A stretch of 21,762 bases of DNA, from positions 1 to 21,762 of the forward strand of contig WBZZ01001375.1 in NCBI GenBank assembly GCA_019918135.1. Direction: 5' to 3'. Each line of letters opens with the position of its first letter. Within the stretch, counting starts at the first letter, position 1. Shown here one piece after another: positions 9,582-15,422 of the stretch. A program made the translations under genes and the position numbers. Origin of the DNA: Paulinella micropora. Lineage: Eukaryota > Cercozoa > Imbricatea > Euglyphida > Paulinellidae. The notes below the pieces were generated by a model. The model had not been told where the DNA came from and ran no database searches. It saw nothing but the letters and a program-made list of their open reading frames with translations.

Positions 9582-9775
9582 TTGAGGGGAAGGAGTTCAA
9601 AATTTACAAGAAAGGCTAGAGAATCCGCTTTGACGTGCCGTATGAGGATATATTTATCGTCTTTTAGCGTCTATCCGTGGGTCGATGCGCTGTGTGGCAT
9701 GACTCCATAGCGCATACTATTTGCAGAAAGAAATCAGAAGGTGTATGACGAAAATGCTATTTCCGTCATAAAATC

Positions 9776-9784
9776 GGGAGGGGG
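9776..9784 (+). promoter_or_regulatory. Polypurine tract, copy A
   Basis: GGGAGGGGG lies three bases before the 3' LTR. This is the expected position for the RNase H-resistant primer of plus-strand DNA synthesis in LTR elements. The same tract precedes the 3' LTR of copy B. Confidence 0.7.
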
Positions 9785-9787
9785 TAC

Positions 9788-10024
9788 TGTAGGCATCACC
9801 CCCCGGATAGCCGGTAAAAAGTACCTTTTCCTGGTGACAGGTGCACCAGCTTGTTTTTCAGTATTATTTGTCCGGATTGGACCTGATGCCATTTTATTCC
9901 TGGTCTGTTGCCGTTTTCCTTTTTGGCTTCACTGAGCTAATACAACGAGACATCATTCTCATTCTTGAGGACTGTGTTTGGTTGTATTACCGACTTTTTA
10001 CGAGCTATCGTTGGGGGCATTACA
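9788..10024 (+). repeat. 3' LTR, copy A (237 bp)
   Basis: Starts TGTAGGCATC and ends GGGGGCATTACA, giving the usual TG...CA ends with a TGTA/TACA inverted tip. It differs from the 5' LTR of copy B at two positions (G/A and C/T) and from the 3' LTR of copy B only by one extra C in a C-run. A hairpin-like CTGGTG-7-CACCAG lies at 9831-9849. Promoter and polyadenylation signals could not be assigned. It is followed directly by a GIY-YIG gene remnant. Confidence 0.9.
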
Positions 10025-10545
10025 GAGATTTTTGAAGTATGATGATAACTATATTGAACTTATTGAAATGTTTCCGTGTAATAACAAAATGGAACTTGTA
10101 AGAGAGAAGGAGAATAATAAGATATACAGAAAATTGTGTTAATAGAAATATTGCAGAAAGAACAAAAAAAAGAGTGGAATGAAGAAACAGGATACTTTAA
10201 ATAATACTTTGAAAACAATAAAGAGAAAATAAAATATATATGAAGAAATACAGAGAAGAAAACAAAGAAAATCTAAGAATATCACATACAATACAGAGAA
10301 GAAAATCAAGAGAAATTAAAATAATATAAAAAAGAATACAGAAAAGACAATAAAGCAAAGAAGCAAGAAACGGACAAGCAATACAGAAAAAATAACAAAG
10401 AAAAAAAACAAAAAGAAAGAATGAAAACATATTATGCAAATGTGGAAATTTCTATAAAAGGAATGCCAAATCAAGTCATACAAGATCATATAAACACTTC
10501 ATTGTTAACAACCTTATTGGGGTTCTTCTTCCTAATTCTATCTGA
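10025..10545 (+). pseudogene. Decayed GIY-YIG-like endonuclease C-terminal part with charged repeats and a zinc finger
   Basis: Reading across several frame changes and stops gives one consistent protein pattern. At 10032-10139 is a segment containing YDDNYIELIEMFPCNN and a VRE motif, typical of the C-terminal half of GIY-YIG nucleases, where that Glu is catalytic. Next come Tyr-Arg/Lys-Glu-Asn-Asn-Lys-Glu repeats (QYREENQEK, YRKDNKAK, QYRKNNKEK; about 10190-10420). Last is a C-x-C-x11-H-x5-H finger at 10435-10497, ending at a TGA at 10543-10545. This architecture is common in giant DNA viruses and some protists. The N-terminal GIY...YIG half is missing; the remnant begins exactly at the LTR and nothing like its missing half lies across the element. 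The frame breaks show it is dead, though some could be sequence errors. Confidence 0.65.
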
Positions 10546-10814
10546 GGTTCTTACATTACTTTCATTAATGCTTTCACGTTTTAAAAATCTATCAGTATTT
10601 CTTTCCTTAGTTATTTTTCCTTATATTTTTCCTGCTTTTCTTCATCTAAAGATTTATTAAATTCAGTTTTCAAAAGTTCCGAGGTGATACGAGTTCATTT
10701 GAATTTAAATCAGTTTGAAGCATCGTCGACCAATGATTGTATGGATATGCTTACTAAACTACTTTCCACCTTTCTCAAATGTTCTTCGTTTAAGTTCGCG
10801 ACTGACCTTATCGC
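10546..10814 (-). other. Decayed coding-like DNA downstream of integrase remnant
   Basis: Read on the - strand in the same frame as the integrase-like segment, this stretch gives long protein-like runs (AIRSVANLNEEHLRKVESSL, then ITSELLKTEFNKSLDEEKQE) separated by stops. It looks like the old C-terminal part of that gene or of a neighbour. No family is recognised. Confidence 0.35.
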
Positions 10815-10985
10815 CTACTTAAGTTCATCAATTAGATGATGCTCTTTGAAGCGAATGTTTATTTTTTCTCTCCCGAAAAATACATCTACCTGTTTAGCCT
10901 GAATTCCTCTATGCAGTTTATGATCATAAGCATTGACTAAGTCCTGAATATAACTAACCCAATCAAAATACAGTTGAGTTTCTAA
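10815..10985 (-). pseudogene. Truncated retroviral-type (rve) integrase remnant
   Basis: About 56 residues on the - strand, running from the LTR edge to a stop at 10815-10817. The pattern W..YIQDLVNAYDHKLHRGI.....DVFFG resembles the stretch that follows the catalytic Glu in rve-fold integrases (W-x-x-x-L-x-x-hh-x-x-YN-x-x-x-H-x-x-hx-x-P). It is unlike the integrase of the surrounding element. Polinton/Maverick-type integrases, virophage integrases and other rve elements are all possible sources. The catalytic part is cut off at the 5' LTR of copy B. An ATG-started frame reaching to 11090 exists only because the frame happens to stay open into the LTR. Confidence 0.45.
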
Positions 10986-11222
10986 TGTAGGCATCACCCC
11001 CCGGATAGCCGGTAAAAAATACCTTTTCCTGGTGACAGGTGCACCAGCTTGTTTTTCAGTATTATTTGTCCGGATTGGACCTGATGCCATTTTATTCCTG
11101 GTCTGTTGCCGTTTTCCTTTTTGGCTTCACTGAGCTAATATAACGAGACATCATTCTCATTCTTGAGGACTGTGTTTGGTTGTATTACCGACTTTTTACG
11201 AGCTATCGTTGGGGGCATTACA
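10986..11222 (+). repeat. 5' LTR, copy B (237 bp)
   Basis: Same TGTAGG...CATTACA boundaries as the 3' LTRs. It differs from both at an A for G (AAAAAATACC) and a T for C (AATATAACG). It is preceded by the - strand integrase remnant and followed by the candidate primer-binding region. As the 5' LTR it should hold the element's promoter, but I could not identify a convincing TATA box or start site. Confidence 0.9.
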
Positions 11223-12008
11223 TTTGGAGTCCACATCACTAGGGTGATTTCTTTCTGCTTTGCCACACAGGCAACAGAGTGAATTTTCACTGACCTGTCT
11301 CACACGGGGACGTCAGACGAAAACAAATACTCCAACACAGCTCCCTCATAACTCTTTCACAAAACAAATAATTTGATTGGTCTCAAGCAGGTGTCTCGTA
11401 CCCTCTAGCCCAATCAGTATCTGTGTGCTCACAAGGAGACATCAGATACAAACTCTCTGTCGTTCTTGCTGTTCTCACACAGAGACCAAGAAGAAGGAGG
11501 TGGACAGAAGAGTGAAGGAACACACACAAAACACAAACAAGCATAGGGACAGGAGCACAACACTCTACCCTTCTAGTTTGTGCATTTATCTGCATTATCT
11601 CACACATACGTCAGAGTATTTTTGCAAATCTCTGATCGTTTTCTAAAGGTAGGTCTGAGAACCTATCCGACCGACTGTCGACTTCTCAAGGAGAGCTTTT
11701 CTAGCTTCTCTATTACTATCTGTGTGTAGGTCCAAGTGCCTCATACTAGATACAATATAGAAAAGAAGGAGGAGAAAGTAATCTGAGTAAGGAGAACAAG
11801 AAATCGGAGAAAGTCTCAAAGACTATTTTTCTCAAACAAAAACAAACATACAAACAGTGTTTCATAGAGGACAGGGAATCTTATCCTACCCTCTCTATTA
11901 GTTTCTCTCTTCACTAGTCAATCGACTGAAGGAGGAACAGAACACAAACGAACAAAAACCAAACATAGGAGCTGACACTGTCCTCCTGTTGATCACTACT
12001 ACGACATC
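11223..12008 (+). other. Retrotransposon 5' leader, copy B
   Basis: 786 bases from the 5' LTR to the gag ATG. No convincing gene is present. It starts with the candidate primer-binding site and would include the packaging signal. AAG|GTAGGT at 11649 and a pyrimidine-rich acceptor-like TTCACTAG ending at 11917 could bound a 269-bp intron, with the gag ATG 91 bases further on. Confidence 0.7.
11225..11242 (+). promoter_or_regulatory. Candidate primer-binding site, copy B
   Basis: TGGAGTCCACATCACTAG begins two bases after the 5' LTR. TGG pairs with the CCA end of a tRNA, as expected. Beyond that I cannot match a tRNA: the position that would pair with the conserved C61 of the T-stem does not fit. 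A small hairpin (ATCAC-TAGG-GTGAT, 11235-11248) overlaps it, so the priming mode is open. Confidence 0.4.
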
Positions 12009-14705
12009 ATGTCGACAGAGACCGCCGAAGTGAGTGAATTCTCGGAGGCAGATCAAAGAAGAGAAGAAGAAGAAGCAGGAGGAGGAGGAGGAGGAAGAGG
12101 ATTGAATGAAGGAGGAGGAGGAGGATTGAATGAAGGAGGAGGAGGAGATGAAGGAGTAGGAGGAGGAGTAGAAGAGGGCTGGGATGATGAAGGAAGATAT
12201 GGAGGAGACGAAGATGAAGGAGGATTTGAACAAGAAGAGACGGGAGGAGGAGGAGCATATGGTAATCCCTTACCACCTGCCTACACGGGAGGAGGAGGAC
12301 GAAAAATGATCGACTTGATTCATAGTGATGGAGAGGAGATCACAGTGGAGGAACAACAGTGGGTGCAAGACCACTATGACCTCACTAAAGAAGAGTTTGA
12401 TAACAAGATGGGGGTAGAGAAGGATACCTATGTGTGGATCCCTCAGGATCAAAGAAGAGAGAAAAGTCGTGCTAAAAAGGATGTCTATATCCTATTATCA
12501 AACACAGCACAGCTCCTCGGCAAACTGGTCTCTGATCCAGAAGAGAGAAAGAAGATACAGCATATCAAGTTTGGGGACACACACACCCACCTTGAATTAC
12601 TCGATGCTATCTTTGGGGTGTACACTCAAACCCTGATTTGGGAACGTACATACGGCCCACGATGTGAGGGTTACCTCCAGTACACAAACCCAAGAGCAAC
12701 GGCCAGATTCCTCGCGACTGGTCAGGAGGCAGTCGATGTAACAAAAATGAAGACCAATCTGGGTTCGAAAAACTCGAGTGGCATATTTCATTTTTTTACA
12801 ATGGAAATAAAGGCCTTGGAGGAGGGGAAGGCAGAGATGGAAAAAAGCATTAAGGCAGCAGGAGAAACTCATCCTGTGATTGATGAGTTAGAGAAGACCG
12901 ACAGAGTTCTGACCAAGATCAGACTGTTGATGGGTGCGTTACTGCACAAGGAGGCATGGAAGAGATGGATTCCTACCAAGGATCACTCTGTCCTTAAATC
13001 ACTTAGTAACGCACCACCGGTCGCCAACAAAGCAGGTGTTGACCAATATGTGGAGAAATATAATTTTCTCAGATCTGCTTCTGAATTGGTGGCCTTTATC
13101 ACTCATGCTCAAAAGCTGGTGATATCTGAGAAGAAGAAGGCGAAAGAGAATGAGGAGTTCGAGAAGACGATGAGACTGGAAAGAATGAAAGCAAAAGTGA
13201 GTGGTGCAAAGACACACCCTCCGACATATTTGACCCCACCAGCTCCTGCCCCACCAGCCCCTGCACCCTCGGGCTCAACTACGGTGGTGGTCACAAACAC
13301 GGAGAAGAAGGACAGACAGAACATCATAAATGCCTTCAAGGGGAAGAAAGGAGGAGTGGCAAGTCTCATGCTATATGCCAAGACGAGCTCAGACAAAGAC
13401 TCTGATGCTTCGCTTTTGAGCAAGCTCAAAGAGATCAATGCCTGCATGAAGGCTTTTCCTTGCGACGAAACGCAGGAATACGAGGCCCTTGTTACTGTTT
13501 TTGACCAATCTCTAGTCTCGGAGGGATTTGATCTGACACAGTACAAGTTTTTGAGAAAGAAGGAGGAGATTAAGAGAAACAATGCAACAGGCCTAGACGC
13601 TCAGTGTGAACTGGCGGTGGCCACACTCATTTCATATTTTCAATCTCATGGATACCAGCATCTCTGCACTGGTACTCTCATAGGATTTGAAATCTTTGAG
13701 ACAGTGGCGATGAGTTTGAGGAGTGCTGTTGGCTTGGCGGCGACCCTTACGGAGGTAGTTTCCTCCTATGGGCTATTCTATGGCCGCAAGTCGATCATCC
13801 TCTATTTCTTTTCGGCGTTACACACAGTTAACCCGAGTAAGCTTACTCAGCTCATACAACAATGCTCGACGTTTAGCTCAGTGAAGTCCAAGAACTTCCT
13901 CGAGACACACGTGTTCGAAAATACGGTTCAAAGCGTTGCTCCGTCAGCACTGTTTCAAGAAGTGATGAGTGCATGCTCAAACATGGACTCGCTCACGGAG
14001 GCACATACGGCACAGGCAGGCGGTGTACCTGTTGGCGCACAAGCCACGTACACAAACAGAGTTGCCGGTTGGAAGAGACAGAGAGAGCCAGACCTGAAGA
14101 CCGCATGTTGGAGGTGGTTCGCGGGCTTGCAGTGTAAGGCACAGATGGAGAACAGAGACTGCTCTTTCAATCATGATAGGCAGAACCCAACAGCAAGGGC
14201 AAATTTTCTGAGCAGGACGGAAGGCAAGGAACCGGGCCTTTTCAATATGCTTCAGATTGCCGCTGTGAACGAAGGTTGGTATGCCAATATGTGTGATGAT
14301 GAGGAGTTACGAGAGGCAATCATTACCTACATGAAGAGGATGAAGGAGAAGAAGGAGGAAAGGGAGAGACAAAAGAACTTAAAGGCCTCTCAAAGAGGAC
14401 GAGAAGGAGGAGCAGGAGCAGGAGGACGAGGAGGAGGAGGAGGAGGACGAGGACGAGGAACATGGAGAGGAGCCTCGAGGTGGCAGGGAACCCCTCAGAG
14501 AGGAAGAGGAGGAGGTCGGGGATATACCCCTTATGGAGGGAGAGCTGTTCGAGCTCCAGCCCCCCCACCCAGAGGAGGAGGAGGCTCGTGGGCAAGCTCC
14601 AACCCAAATTTCGGTCGAGCTCAGGCCTACAACACTGCCTCGGAGACCGATACGTCATCCTACCCGGACACTACTCAAGGTAATCGTTTCGAGGTGGTGG
14701 AATGA
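12009..14705 (+). CDS. gag: Gag structural protein, copy B (898 aa)
   Basis: Gag forms the retrotransposon particle and binds its RNA. It starts at ATG 12009, the first in this long frame. Residues ~1-85 are acidic and Gly-rich with a LNEGGGG repeat. PPAY lies at 89-92, a match to the PPxY late-domain motif. Residues ~120-650 are mostly helix-like and would hold the capsid, with a Pro/Ala linker at about 405-425; I recognise no named domain there. A Cys-His cluster C700-x8-C709-x8-C718-x3-H722 takes the place of the usual CCHC knuckle. Residues ~795-870 are RGG- and Gly-rich, as in RNA-binding proteins. At 898 aa it is much longer than most Ty3/gypsy Gags (usually 300-500 aa). It ends at UGA-C, with the frame open beyond. 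Confidence 0.92.
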   Translation: MSTETAEVSEFSEADQRREEEEAGGGGGGRGLNEGGGGGLNEGGGGDEGVGGGVEEGWDDEGRYGGDEDEGGFEQEETGGGGAYGNPLPPAYTGGGGRKMIDLIHSDGEEITVEEQQWVQDHYDLTKEEFDNKMGVEKDTYVWIPQDQRREKSRAKKDVYILLSNTAQLLGKLVSDPEERKKIQHIKFGDTHTHLELLDAIFGVYTQTLIWERTYGPRCEGYLQYTNPRATARFLATGQEAVDVTKMKTNLGSKNSSGIFHFFTMEIKALEEGKAEMEKSIKAAGETHPVIDELEKTDRVLTKIRLLMGALLHKEAWKRWIPTKDHSVLKSLSNAPPVANKAGVDQYVEKYNFLRSASELVAFITHAQKLVISEKKKAKENEEFEKTMRLERMKAKVSGAKTHPPTYLTPPAPAPPAPAPSGSTTVVVTNTEKKDRQNIINAFKGKKGGVASLMLYAKTSSDKDSDASLLSKLKEINACMKAFPCDETQEYEALVTVFDQSLVSEGFDLTQYKFLRKKEEIKRNNATGLDAQCELAVATLISYFQSHGYQHLCTGTLIGFEIFETVAMSLRSAVGLAATLTEVVSSYGLFYGRKSIILYFFSALHTVNPSKLTQLIQQCSTFSSVKSKNFLETHVFENTVQSVAPSALFQEVMSACSNMDSLTEAHTAQAGGVPVGAQATYTNRVAGWKRQREPDLKTACWRWFAGLQCKAQMENRDCSFNHDRQNPTARANFLSRTEGKEPGLFNMLQIAAVNEGWYANMCDDEELREAIITYMKRMKEKKEERERQKNLKASQRGREGGAGAGGRGGGGGGRGRGTWRGASRWQGTPQRGRGGGRGYTPYGGRAVRAPAPPPRGGGGSWASSNPNFGRAQAYNTASETDTSSYPDTTQGNRFEVVE
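14703..14705 (+). promoter_or_regulatory. Candidate UGA readthrough site, gag to protease, copy B
   Basis: Same GAA-TGA-CTG context as in copy A. The frame stays open for 238 codons after it, to 15422. Conservation between the copies is not independent evidence because the copies are almost identical. Confidence 0.55.
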
Positions 14706-15422
14706 CTGGAGGGGGAAGAAGAGAGGAAGGAGAAGACTGTGAAGTTTAACCCTAAAGTCACAGTGCTTTCTAATGCTGTTGTGCAGACTGGGCCAACGCT
14801 TCCTCTATGTGAAAACAAAGATGTGGGTACACAGAGACTGCAGCCCCAAGGTAGTCTCATACCCGTTCATACAGCACGGTTACCAATGATAACTGATGCA
14901 AATAGGAAGGCGAGACTTGCGATGGAGGCGAGGAGGCCAATGGCAGACGTATCGCCTCGGCCAAGCAAACAACCACGAACAGACTCAATGTCTACGGTCG
15001 CGGCGGGTGGCGAGCAAAAAGACAATGTGTGTACTCAAGTACCACAAGACAATGTCGCTCAAATAGTAAACGCACCAGTACCGCAGAATAATAAAAATGT
15101 TAATGAGGTGAAGCAGGAGGAGAAGAAGGAGGAGTTGAAAAACTTAGAGACAAGACTCCAAAATTTGGAACGTAAAGTTCTTGTTCTCGCAGCCAATATA
15201 CACAGGCCCGATGCTCTGTGTTATACGGAACTTTATTGTGAAACATTGAAGACAATATTAAAAGTTGGTAATGATACGATGGCGAATATTAATATTGTCG
15301 GCAGGAAGTTTTTTAAATCGATACCGGGACTGGGTGGACGGAAATATGAAAAAGTCAACGGGCACTCTCAAAGGAGTGAGCAGCCGGACGGATATCACGG
15401 GAATCATCACACTGACCTTTAA
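14706..15422 (+). CDS. pro: In-frame extension after gag UGA: linker, coiled coil and start of protease region, copy B
   Basis: It matches copy A up to the sequence before the DTG, including the Glu/Lys-rich heptad segment. Here the T/A run at 15309-15317 is T6A3 instead of T5A2. The two extra bases push the gag frame past the DTG codons, and the last ~36 residues become unrelated out-of-frame sequence ending at 15422. The DTG codons (15320-15328) lie in a third frame that has a TAA at 15314-15316 just upstream. So in copy B gag, DTG and pol each lie in a different frame. This is either an inactivating indel, a homopolymer error, or part of an unusual slippage site. The first ATG is at 14739, but the reading does not need it if the UGA is suppressed. 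Confidence 0.65.
   Translation: MEGEEERKEKTVKFNPKVTVLSNAVVQTGPTLPLCENKDVGTQRLQPQGSLIPVHTARLPMITDANRKARLAMEARRPMADVSPRPSKQPRTDSMSTVAAGGEQKDNVCTQVPQDNVAQIVNAPVPQNNKNVNEVKQEEKKEELKNLETRLQNLERKVLVLAANIHRPDALCYTELYCETLKTILKVGNDTMANINIVGRKFFKSIPGLGGRKYEKVNGHSQRSEQPDGYHGNHHTDL

Larger units (their letters stand above)
8950..9787 (+). other. Retrotransposon 3' noncoding region, copy A
   Basis: 838 bases between the pol stop and the 3' LTR. It holds an AATAAA at 8980-8985, several short palindromes (for example GTCGATCGAC at 9104-9113), a 95-codon ATG-started frame at 9157-9444 with no recognised family, an AAT/GAT/AAG triplet run, a 17-A run and the terminal purine tract. It is nearly identical in copy B. 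No env-like protein is encoded. The 95-codon frame is listed as unproven: length and conservation alone do not support it, because all DNA of the two copies is conserved. Confidence 0.7.
1..10024 (+). mobile_element. Ty3/gypsy-type LTR retrotransposon, copy A (5' truncated by window edge)
   Basis: This copy runs from inside the leader, through gag, the protease segment and pol, to a 237-bp 3' LTR. Its 5' LTR and first ~361 leader bases are outside the window. The domain order protease, RT, RNase H, integrase places it in the Ty3/gypsy group rather than Ty1/copia, where integrase precedes RT. From about 870 to 9430 it matches copy B almost base for base; I noticed two substitutions and one 2-base indel there. 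The first ~870 bases carry many small indels against copy B that break the start of gag, probably sequence error rather than biology. Confidence 0.93.
1..10206 (+). repeat. First pass of an ~11.57-kb direct repeat
   Basis: 1-10206 and 11584-21762 are the same sequence at an offset of 11,571-11,583 (the offset drifts with indels). Only 10207-11583 is seen once. The repeat covers leader, gag, pol, 3' LTR and the start of the spacer. Confidence 0.93.

Noticed and set aside
8950..9787. env-like third gene
   Set aside because: No long frame with a signal peptide, membrane anchor or glycosylation-rich ectodomain; only a 95-codon frame.
9841..10035. 64-73 codon frames inside the LTR
   Set aside because: LTR sequence; no protein features, and the end reads into unrelated spacer.
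10200..10430. CRISPR-like or satellite array from repeated ACAGAGAAGAAAA-type words
   Set aside because: The spacing is irregular and the words come from the repeated Tyr-Arg-Glu-Asn-Lys coding pattern of the decayed gene.
10815..11090. A 91-residue - strand gene starting inside the LTR
   Set aside because: The first ~35 residues are simply LTR sequence read in an open frame; only the part to 10985 is protein-like, as an integrase remnant.
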